This document shows, piece after piece, positions 1 to 6,199 of a DNA stretch of 12,686 nucleotides (position 1 is its first letter; every line of letters starts with the position of its first letter). The DNA is from Campylobacter sp. Lineage in GTDB: Bacteria > Campylobacterota > Campylobacteria > Campylobacterales > Campylobacteraceae. The position numbers and the translations under genes are program-made. The stretch covers positions 1 to 12,686 of the forward strand of contig JAGAZK010000255.1 in NCBI GenBank assembly GCA_017940085.1, read 5' to 3'. Under the pieces are notes generated by a model. That model made no database searches, had not been told where the DNA came from, and saw only the letters and a list, made by a program, of their open reading frames with translations.

Positions 1-972
1 AAATTTTCGCTTTTGGATTTTTTGGAAACTTCGATAAAATCGTGCGTTGGAGATGATTTAAGTCAATTTATTTTTTGCGACGGATTTGCCGGAACTGGTG
101 TTGTAGGGGCATATTTTAAAAATAAAGTTGCAAAAACTATCTCAAATGATAGCGAATTTTACAGCTTTGTTCTAAATCAAAATTTATTGATGAGCGAATT
201 TGAAATTTCCGAACTTTCATCAAATTTAGAAAATTTTGAAAATTTAGATAAAAAACAAGGTAAAATTTACGAATTTTATGCTCTTGGTGGTGGCAATGAA
301 AGGCAATATTTTAGCGATGAAAATGCCGTTAAAATTGATACTTTACGAAAAGAAATTGAAAATTTACACCCAAAAATCGGCGAACAAAAATATTTTTGCC
401 TACTTGCAAGTTTGATTGAAAGTGCCGACAAGGTTGCAAATACCGCTTCTGTTTATGGAGCGTTTCTAAAAAAACTAAAAAAATCAGCCCAAAAACCGCT
501 TGAATTTAAGATTTCTAAATTTGAGCCCAGTATCCATAAAAACGAAGTTTATCAAAGCGATTTGGGCGAACTTATCAAAAAAATTAACGGCGATATTTTA
601 TACCTTGACCCACCGTATAATCACAGAGAATACGGAGCAAATTACCACATTTTAAACACGATTGCACTTTACGATGATTTTGTGCCAAAGGGCAAAACTG
701 GGCTTAGAGAGTATAAAAAAAGCAAATGGTGCAAAAAGGCTACGGCAAAAGATGAATTTGAAAATTTAATCAAAAATGCAAATTTCAAATACATTTTTTT
801 AAGTTACAATAATGAAGGAATTATTTTGCCAGAACAAATTCGTGAAATTTGCGAAAAATACGGCAAATACGAAGTTTTTACTAAATCATATCGCCGTTTT
901 AAAGCTGATAACAACCGCACACAAAAGGCAAATCAAACAACGGAATATTTGCATTTTTTGGAAAAAAAATAA
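1..972 (+). CDS. N6-adenine DNA methyltransferase, D12/Dam-like class (5' end cut off by window)
   Basis: Transfers a methyl group from S-adenosylmethionine to adenine in a specific DNA site. The reading frame is open from base 1 and begins KFSLLDFL, which resembles the region just after the usual N-terminal NYIGSK-type motif of this class, so probably only a few residues are missing. The TTG at 13 is therefore unlikely to be the real start. Counting from that TTG, the SAM-binding motif DGFAGTG lies at residues 23-29 and the catalytic DPPY motif at 199-202, followed by NHREYGANYH and a GKTGLREY stretch typical of one subgroup of adenine methylases (COG3392-like, from memory). The order SAM motif then DPPY fits the alpha group. 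No restriction enzyme gene lies downstream; any partner would be upstream, outside the window. The recognition site cannot be read from the sequence. The stop is 18 bases before the next gene, so the two may be co-transcribed. Confidence 0.88.
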   Translation, partial: KFSLLDFLETSIKSCVGDDLSQFIFCDGFAGTGVVGAYFKNKVAKTISNDSEFYSFVLNQNLLMSEFEISELSSNLENFENLDKKQGKIYEFYALGGGNERQYFSDENAVKIDTLRKEIENLHPKIGEQKYFCLLASLIESADKVANTASVYGAFLKKLKKSAQKPLEFKISKFEPSIHKNEVYQSDLGELIKKINGDILYLDPPYNHREYGANYHILNTIALYDDFVPKGKTGLREYKKSKWCKKATAKDEFENLIKNANFKYIFLSYNNEGIILPEQIREICEKYGKYEVFTKSYRRFKADNNRTQKANQTTEYLHFLEKK

Positions 973-990
973 AAAATTAAAGGCAAAAAA

Positions 991-1557
991 ATGATAATCT
1001 CAATCGGTAGGCAAACTGGGGCTGGTGGTAGGGAGCTAGTCGTAAAACTAGCCAAAAAGCTTGGTTTTTCGTATTTAGATCAAGATATGTTACTTAAAAA
1101 AGCAGATGAGATCGGCTGTTTTGAGCAAATGTATCGCTTTTACAACGAAACGCCTGTAAATACGCTACTTCAAGCCATTTCGGATAATGAAGTTGCAGAC
1201 GAGACAAGCATAAAAACAATCAAAGAAATTTATACAAAATTAACACTTGGTAGCGATTATATCATCATGGGGCGGTGTGCTAACTACTTTTTACGCGGAC
1301 AAAAGGACTTTTTTAGCGTGTTTTTACACGCACCGAGCGAATTTAAAAAGGCTCGTTTGGTAAGCTCTGGCATTTCGCCTAGTAAAGTTGGTGATTATAT
1401 GAGCGAGAGCGACAACGGCAGGGCGAGATTTCATCGCTATTATACAGGCGAAGAGTGGGGCGGTTCTGCGTTTTATGATTTGTGCATAAACACGGGCGTT
1501 TGCGGCGTGGATAATGCGGTGGAGCTAATCGAATTTTTTATAACTCATAGATTATAA
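991..1557 (+). CDS. cytidylate kinase-like family protein (P-loop NMP-kinase fold)
   Basis: A 188-residue protein that resembles the cytidylate-kinase-like family (Pfam Cytidylate_kin2), distinct from the housekeeping Cmk. The nucleotide-binding loop is at residues 5-14 (IGRQTGAGGR) and has Arg where a classical Walker A would have Lys, as is usual in this family. IIMGRCANYFL at 91-101 and the DNGRARFHRYY...W...YDLCINTG block at 141-169 are the other family signatures. It probably phosphorylates a nucleotide or a similar small molecule, but the true substrate is not settled for this family. AAAGG at 979-983 is a well-placed ribosome binding site for the ATG at 991. It follows the methyltransferase by 18 bases, suggesting one transcript; a functional link is not evident. 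It converges on asd. Confidence 0.85.
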   Translation: MIISIGRQTGAGGRELVVKLAKKLGFSYLDQDMLLKKADEIGCFEQMYRFYNETPVNTLLQAISDNEVADETSIKTIKEIYTKLTLGSDYIIMGRCANYFLRGQKDFFSVFLHAPSEFKKARLVSSGISPSKVGDYMSESDNGRARFHRYYTGEEWGGSAFYDLCINTGVCGVDNAVELIEFFITHRL

Positions 1558-1576
1558 TTCCCCGACTTTGACAGAT

Positions 1577-1657
1577 TAAGGCGTAAATTTAGACGATTTC
1601 ATCACTCATTACCAAACACAGGTAACTTCGTTTGAAACCGCCTAAATTTACGCCTTA
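1577..1657. repeat. 81-nt imperfect palindrome, 19-bp arms
   Basis: The left arm taaggcgtaaatttagacg (1577-1595) and the right arm at 1639-1657 are reverse complements with one T/C difference, which would be a G-U pair in RNA of one strand. After a one-base mismatch the pairing continues for five more bases (1597-1601 with 1633-1637). An inner stem ttacc/ggtaa (1609-1613 with 1621-1625) closes a 7-base loop. It begins 20 bases after the cytidylate-kinase-like gene. No T-run follows on the plus strand, so it is not a standard intrinsic terminator. It may be a structured RNA, a repeat-element end or a processing site. Confidence 0.7.
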
Positions 1658-1889
1658 CTATGCCTATTTCACAGAAACCTGCGACTTTGTCGCACCGCTA
1701 CGCTTGTTTTCGTCTTGAATATTTTCGCAATAAATTTTCTACACAACCCATTCTGCTTGCAGTTGCGAACGCAAGTGAAGCAAAAATTTATCTCAAAATA
1801 CTTCGCCTTAGATTTTGGTTTTTTAGTGCTTTTGCGAGTTTGCGAAAAACTGCAATTTGATTTTGATTAAATTTGCTAAATTTTAGGCT
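1658..1889. other. non-coding intergenic stretch, function unknown
   Basis: Together with the palindrome this fills the 357-bp gap between two convergent genes. A 66-codon open frame on the plus strand (1660-1860) has no ribosome binding site and no recognisable protein character. The segment differs from other gaps in the window: about 1670-1850 has few AAATTTA words and several short self-complementary pieces, such as tgcgac-ttt-gtcgca at 1680-1694 and ttgc-gaac-gcaa around 1761-1772. Three minus-strand frames contain stops. It could be a degenerate gene or an interspersed repeat; I cannot name it. Confidence 0.5.
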
Positions 1890-1916
1890 AAATTTGCCCC
1901 AATTAGGAGCAAATTT
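1890..1916 (-). terminator. stem-loop at the 3' end of asd, possible terminator
   Basis: Read on the minus strand, aaatttgctcc pairs with ggggcaaattt over 11 bases (one U-G pair) around a 5-base loop, starting inside the asd stop codon. The stem is one of the more GC-containing hairpins in the window. The following minus-strand bases are not a clean T-run, so termination is plausible but not certain. Confidence 0.45.
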
Positions 1917-2937
1917 AATTATTTTCACACCATTTTTGTGCGATTCTAACTGCATTTGTAGCAGCCCCTACTCTGATTTGATCGGCACTACACCACAAAT
2001 GCAAGACATTATCTCTAAAATTGTCTTTTCTAATACGACCCACAAAAGTATCATTTGTATCGCTTGAGATTATTGGCATAGGATAGAGTTTTTGGCTTGG
2101 CTCATCGATTACTTTCACACTCGGTGCTACACTCAAAACACTTCTAGCTTTGTCTGGATTAATATCTTTTTCAAACCAAATCGTAATAGCTTCGCTGTGG
2201 CTTCTAAGCACAGGGACCCTGACACAAGTCGCACTTACTTCAATATCTTTGTGCAAAATCTTGCGTGTTTCATTGACCATTTTCATTTCTTCTTTTGTGT
2301 AGTCATTGTCCAAAAATACATCAATATGCGGGATCACATTTAAAGCGATTTGGTGCGGAAAAGTGCTAGGCTCGCACTCATCTAATTTAAATTCAAAAAA
2401 CTTTTGCATTTGAACGACAAGTTCTTCCATTCCTTTTTTGCCAGCTCCGCTTACTGCTTGATAAGTGCTTACATCTACTCTTTGTATCCCAAAAGCATCA
2501 TTTAGTGGTTTTAGGATTTGAACCATTTGGATAGTTGAGCAGTTTGGATTGGCGATAATTCCTTTGTTTTTCCACAAATTTATATCTTCAGGATTACATT
2601 CAGGCACTACTAAAGGCACTTCTGGATCCATTCTAAAATGACTTGTGTTATCAATCACCACAGCTCCACTTGCAGCTGCTAAAGGAGCGAAATGAGCAGA
2701 AATACTGCCCCCAGCACTAAAAAACGCAATATCAACTTCATTTTCTTCAAAAACGCTGTCTGTAAGCTCAACTACTTTGTATTTTTGACCCATAAATTCA
2801 ATCTCTTTTCCTGCACTCTTCGCACTCGCAAGTGGAAGCAAATTTGCAACAGGAAAATTAAATTCTTCCAAAATTCTAAAAATTTCTTCACCTACAGCAC
2901 CTGTAGCACCCACTACAGCGACATTGTATTTTTTCAT
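1915..2937 (-). CDS. asd: aspartate-semialdehyde dehydrogenase
   Basis: Reduces L-aspartyl-4-phosphate to L-aspartate-4-semialdehyde with NADPH in the cytoplasm, the shared step toward lysine, diaminopimelate, threonine and methionine, and so essential for peptidoglycan. The 340-residue length is normal. The N-terminal Rossmann fold shows VVGATGAVGEE at residues 8-18. The active-site cysteine is Cys133 in NPNCSTIQM, Gln160 sits in YQAVSGAG, and the substrate-binding Arg245 and catalytic His247 lie in RSHSEA. AAGGAAA a few bases before the ATG is a good ribosome binding site. It lies downstream of htpG on the same strand but with a 134-bp gap holding its own promoter-like box and an htpG terminator-like hairpin, so it is probably a separate transcript. 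Confidence 0.97.
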   Translation of the reverse strand: MKKYNVAVVGATGAVGEEIFRILEEFNFPVANLLPLASAKSAGKEIEFMGQKYKVVELTDSVFEENEVDIAFFSAGGSISAHFAPLAAASGAVVIDNTSHFRMDPEVPLVVPECNPEDINLWKNKGIIANPNCSTIQMVQILKPLNDAFGIQRVDVSTYQAVSGAGKKGMEELVVQMQKFFEFKLDECEPSTFPHQIALNVIPHIDVFLDNDYTKEEMKMVNETRKILHKDIEVSATCVRVPVLRSHSEAITIWFEKDINPDKARSVLSVAPSVKVIDEPSQKLYPMPIISSDTNDTFVGRIRKDNFRDNVLHLWCSADQIRVGAATNAVRIAQKWCENN

Positions 2938-2985
2938 AATACTTTCCTTTTGTAAAAATTATGCAATTTATCAAAAAAACACTTA

Positions 2986-2991
2986 ATTATA
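2986..2991 (-). promoter_or_regulatory. candidate -10 box for asd
   Basis: On the minus strand the sequence reads TATAAT, preceded by a T-rich stretch (ttttagcaatttattt), the usual arrangement of Campylobacter sigma-70 promoters, which lack a firm -35 box. It sits about 50 bases before the asd start codon. Confidence 0.45.
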
Positions 2992-3037
2992 AATAAATTG
3001 CTAAAATAACTAAATTTGGGATTAAATTTAGTGTCAA

Positions 3038-3069
3038 ATTTGAGCTAAATTTAATAATTTAGCTCAAAT
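3038..3069 (-). terminator. stem-loop after htpG, probable terminator
   Basis: A perfect 12-bp inverted repeat: atttgagctaaa (3038-3049) and tttagctcaaat (3058-3069) around an 8-base AT loop. It begins two bases past the htpG stop. The minus-strand bases after it start with TTT but do not form a long T-run, so the call rests on position and perfect pairing. Confidence 0.5.
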
Positions 3070-3071
3070 AA

Positions 3072-4919
3072 TCAAATCGCTTTTATCATTATTTTTGTAA
3101 GTTTTTTGGCAAATTCATTTGGATTGTCTATTGCGATACCTTCGCTTAATTGTGCCATACCAAGAAGTAAATGCGAAATATCATTTATCATAATTTCATT
3201 GTCTTTTAATTTCGCAAAAATCTCGTGATTTGGGTTTATTTCAAGTATTGGTTTGATCTCTGGTGCATTATGCCCCATTTGTTTGAAAATCATTTGCGTA
3301 GCATAATCTGGGTCGTTTTTGTCATAAATCAAACACGCCGCAGAATCGCTTAATCTTGATGAAATTTTCACATCTTTTACATTGTCTTTTAAAATTTCTT
3401 TGATTTTTACGCAAAGTCCTAAAATATCGGCATTTTGTTCGCTATCATCATTTTTGATTTCGCTATCAACATCAGAATTATTTACTGGTTTGATTGGAGT
3501 TTTGTCAAATTCCCCAGCCATTGGCATTACAATTGTATCAATTTCTTCATCGCAAATCAAAACTTCAATATTTTTAGCCTTAAAACTCTCAATTAATGGC
3601 GAATTTTTTAGCATATTTTCATTTTGACCACTGATAAAATAAATTGATTTTTGATCTTTTGGCATTTTGTCTTTGTATTCTTTGAGTGTGATTAATTCAT
3701 CTCTAAGGCTTGATTTAAACAAACAAAGTTTTAAAATCTCATCTTTATTGGTGCTAAATCCATAAAGCCCTTCTTTTAAGACTTTGCCAAACAATTTATA
3801 AAATTTAATATATTTTTCTCTATCTGAATTAAGCAGTTTTTCAAGCTCACTTAGTATTTTTTTGACACTTTGGTCTTTGACATTGGCTAAGATTCTGTTT
3901 TCTTGGAGTATTTCTCTGCTCACATTTAACGGCAAATCTTCTACATCCATTATACCTCTAACAAATCTCAAATAGCTTGGCAAAAGCTCTTTTGCGTCAT
4001 CTGTGATAAATACCCTTTTGACATACAGTTTCACACCACTTTGATAATCTACTCTAAATAAATCAAATGGCTCAACACTTGGGATATAAAAAAGCGTGTT
4101 ATATTCAATTTTGCCCTCAGCTTTAGTGTGGATATGAAGTAATGGATCTGTGCTATCGTGGCTGATTTGTTTGTAAAATTCATTATAATCATTTGGTTTT
4201 AGAGTAGATTTTGGGAGTCTCCAAAGAGCAGCTGCTTTATTGATTTGTTTATTTATAAGCTCGTATTTTCCATCTCCTTGCCCGTCTTTTGGCGGGATAT
4301 ACTCATTTTTATCCATAAAAATCGCATAAGGAATATGGTTTGAGTATTTTTTGACTATATTTTCTATGCGAAATTCATCTACAAACTCATCATTATTTAG
4401 GTGCAAAATAATTTCTGTGCCAAAACTTTCTTTTTCGCACTCTTTAATCTCATAATTTTTCGCATTACTGCTCCATTTGTAAGCCTTGTCGCTTAGAGCT
4501 TTTTTGCTAATTACTTCAATTTTTTTAGCCACCATAAATGCCGAATAAAATCCCACGCCAAATTGCCCGATTAGGGAGCTGTCTTTTTTAGCATCCCCGC
4601 TAAGATTGCTCAAAAAGCCTTTTGTGCCTGATCTTGCGATTGTGCCAAGATTGTTTATGAGATCTTCTTCGTCCATTCCGATACCATTATCACTCAAAGT
4701 CAAAGTTTTAGCTTCTTTGTCAATTTTGATATTGATTTTTGGCAAATACTCAATCCCCTTGTAATCATCATTTGTAAGGGTTAAATAATTTAATTTATCC
4801 AAAGCATCACTCGCATTTGAAATAAGCTCTCGCAAAAATATTTCTTTGTTTGAATACAACGAGTGTATCATTAAATTTAAAAGCTCATTTACTTCGGTTT
4901 GAAATTCGTGTTTTGACAT
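3072..4919 (-). CDS. htpG: molecular chaperone HtpG (bacterial Hsp90)
   Basis: ATP-driven cytoplasmic chaperone that works as a homodimer in folding and stress tolerance. The 615 residues match the bacterial Hsp90 range. The N-terminal GHKL ATPase domain has the catalytic Glu31 and the nucleotide-binding Asn35 in [17 protein letters not shown] at 77-82, a GTKGFL lid segment near 98-103 and the [11 protein letters not shown] loop at 118-128. The middle domain holds [19 protein letters not shown], which carries the conserved Arg that contacts ATP gamma-phosphate in this family. The C-terminal dimerisation part lacks a eukaryotic MEEVD tail, as expected. AAGGAAAA precedes the ATG. It is divergent from ribD, with its own extended -10 promoter in the 104-bp spacer. 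I saw no convincing CIRCE or HAIR heat-shock operator there. Confidence 0.98.
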   Translation of the reverse strand: MSKHEFQTEVNELLNLMIHSLYSNKEIFLRELISNASDALDKLNYLTLTNDDYKGIEYLPKINIKIDKEAKTLTLSDNGIGMDEEDLINNLGTIARSGTKGFLSNLSGDAKKDSSLIGQFGVGFYSAFMVAKKIEVISKKALSDKAYKWSSNAKNYEIKECEKESFGTEIILHLNNDEFVDEFRIENIVKKYSNHIPYAIFMDKNEYIPPKDGQGDGKYELINKQINKAAALWRLPKSTLKPNDYNEFYKQISHDSTDPLLHIHTKAEGKIEYNTLFYIPSVEPFDLFRVDYQSGVKLYVKRVFITDDAKELLPSYLRFVRGIMDVEDLPLNVSREILQENRILANVKDQSVKKILSELEKLLNSDREKYIKFYKLFGKVLKEGLYGFSTNKDEILKLCLFKSSLRDELITLKEYKDKMPKDQKSIYFISGQNENMLKNSPLIESFKAKNIEVLICDEEIDTIVMPMAGEFDKTPIKPVNNSDVDSEIKNDDSEQNADILGLCVKIKEILKDNVKDVKISSRLSDSAACLIYDKNDPDYATQMIFKQMGHNAPEIKPILEINPNHEIFAKLKDNEIMINDISHLLLGMAQLSEGIAIDNPNEFAKKLTKIMIKAI

Positions 4920-4950
4920 AAGTTTTCCTTGAAATTTAATTTAAAGTGCG

Positions 4951-4956
4951 ATTATA
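4951..4956 (-). promoter_or_regulatory. -10 box for htpG
   Basis: On the minus strand the sequence reads cttggTATAATcg, a perfect hexamer with an upstream TGG close to the extended -10 form. The predicted start lies about 25 bases before the htpG ATG. It is back to back with the ribD promoter 40 bp away. Confidence 0.65.
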
Positions 4957-4996
4957 CCAAGTAAATTTAACTCAAAATTTAACGCTTAAATTTAGC

Positions 4997-5002
4997 TATA
5001 AT
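4997..5002 (+). promoter_or_regulatory. -10 box for ribD
   Basis: A perfect TATAAT preceded by tttagc. Transcription would begin near 5009, giving a very short leader of about 15 bases before the ribD ATG. The leader is too short to hold an FMN riboswitch, and none is seen. Confidence 0.65.
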
Positions 5003-5023
5003 ACGAGCTAAAAAAGAGCAAAA

Positions 5024-6106
5024 ATGAATGATGAATTTTATATGAGTTTGGCTTTAAATGAGGCTTGGAAATACCAACTTCTTACCTATCCAAATCCAGC
5101 TGTGGGCTGTGTGATAGTGGATAAATTTGGCAAGATTTTAAGCATAAGTGCTCACAAAAAAGCTGGATTTTTACACGCTGAAGCAAACGCTGTATTTATG
5201 GCACTTTGTAAAATAAATAGCAATTTTTTAAATAAATTTATTGATGAATATAAAGCCAAATTTGGCACAGATTTTAATAAATTTAATTCTAAATTTGATC
5301 AAATTTTAGATTTTGAGAGCTTAAATACGGATTTTGTGTATGAATTTATCATCAAAAATCATGAAAATTTGCTCAAAAACGCTAAAGCTTTTGTAAGCTT
5401 AGAGCCTTGTTCGCATACTGGCAAAACTCCGCCTTGTGCAAATTTGCTATTAAATTTGGGCTTAGAAGAAGTAATAATTGGCTCAAAAGATCGCAATAAA
5501 ATCGCTTGTGGCGGCGGCGAAATACTAAAAAACAACGGCGTGGCGGTCAAATTTGGCGTTTTAAAAGAGCGTTGCGATGAATTGCTTGAGCCATTTTTAG
5601 CATGGAGCAATGGAAATTTTAGCTTTTTTAAACTCGCAATGTCGCTAAACGGCGTAATAACTGGCGGGATTATTAGTTCAGAAATTTCACGCACTCATTC
5701 TCACGAGATCCGCTCACTTATTGATTTGCTAGTTATCGGTGGAAATACCGTGCGAACTGATAAACCAATCCTAGATGCTAGACTTGCAAAAAATCCCAAA
5801 GCCCCTGATGTTTTGATTTATTCTAATTCAAGCAAATTTGATCCAAATTTACCACTTTTTCAAATCAAAAACCGCCAAGTAAATATAAAAAACTCACTAA
5901 ATTTGGCTTGGGAGAAAAAATTTGTTATGTTTGAAGGTGGGGAAAATTTCTTAAAAAACCTACCCACAAACATAAAATGGCTTTTAATTTATCGCTCAAA
6001 CCGCTTTTTAAACGAAAAAAGCTTAAATTTAGACCTAAATTTAAAAATACTTCATCAAGAAAATTTTGGCGATGATACCAAAATTTGGTATAAAATTATC
6101 CATTGA
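5024..6106 (+). CDS. ribD: bifunctional riboflavin biosynthesis deaminase/reductase RibD
   Basis: Catalyses two consecutive steps of riboflavin synthesis: deamination of the diaminopyrimidine phosphate made from GTP, then NADPH-dependent reduction of its ribosyl side chain. The N-terminal zinc deaminase domain has PNPAVGCV at 23-30, the zinc ligand His51 and proton-shuttle Glu53 in HAE, and the zinc cysteines Cys129 and Cys138 in EPCSHTGKTPPC. The C-terminal reductase domain starts near 200 with FKLAMSLNGVITGG, and SRTHSHEIRSLIDLLVIGGNTVRTDKPILDAR (222-253) matches the family's dinucleotide-binding region. HAE and PC are about 75 residues apart, against roughly 25 in Escherichia coli, owing to an insert at about 65-115. 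The reductase domain is rather short. The ribosome binding site is weak (aagagc). No other rib gene is nearby. Confidence 0.95.
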   Translation: MNDEFYMSLALNEAWKYQLLTYPNPAVGCVIVDKFGKILSISAHKKAGFLHAEANAVFMALCKINSNFLNKFIDEYKAKFGTDFNKFNSKFDQILDFESLNTDFVYEFIIKNHENLLKNAKAFVSLEPCSHTGKTPPCANLLLNLGLEEVIIGSKDRNKIACGGGEILKNNGVAVKFGVLKERCDELLEPFLAWSNGNFSFFKLAMSLNGVITGGIISSEISRTHSHEIRSLIDLLVIGGNTVRTDKPILDARLAKNPKAPDVLIYSNSSKFDPNLPLFQIKNRQVNIKNSLNLAWEKKFVMFEGGENFLKNLPTNIKWLLIYRSNRFLNEKSLNLDLNLKILHQENFGDDTKIWYKIIH

Positions 6107-6118
6107 AAAAAAAAAAAA
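6106..6118 (+). repeat. poly-A homopolymer, 13 A
   Basis: Thirteen consecutive A bases start at the last base of the ribD stop codon. The tract ends 41 bases before the -10 hexamer of the autotransporter gene. Tracts of this length are slippage-prone in Campylobacter and Helicobacter, and one upstream of a promoter can tune transcription. It is the longest homopolymer I see in the window. Confidence 0.9.
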
Positions 6119-6156
6119 CGCTAAATTTTTAACAATTTATTATATTTAAAATAATC

Positions 6157-6165
6157 TGCTAAAAT
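6157..6165 (+). promoter_or_regulatory. extended -10 promoter for the autotransporter gene
   Basis: TGCTAAAAT is an extended -10 element with hexamer TAAAAT at 6160-6165. It predicts a start near 6172 and a leader of about 28 bases that contains the ribosome binding site AAAGGA (6188-6193), seven bases or so before the ATG at 6200. Confidence 0.5.
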
Positions 6166-6199
6166 CAAAAAATTAATCAAAAATTTTAAAGGAACATTT

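Noticed and set aside
13-15. TTG as the start of the DNA methyltransferase.
   Set aside because: The frame is open to base 1 and the residues before it fit the family's N-terminal motif, so the true start lies outside the window.
1660-1860. A 66-codon plus-strand open frame in the gap before asd.
   Set aside because: It has no ribosome binding site, no recognisable domain and converges on asd. It is described only as non-coding sequence of unknown role.
4920-5023. Heat-shock operators (CIRCE or HAIR) for htpG.
   Set aside because: I looked for TTAGCACTC/GAGTGCTAA and CTTGAGT/ACTCAAG pairs and found only partial half-sites that do not form an inverted repeat.
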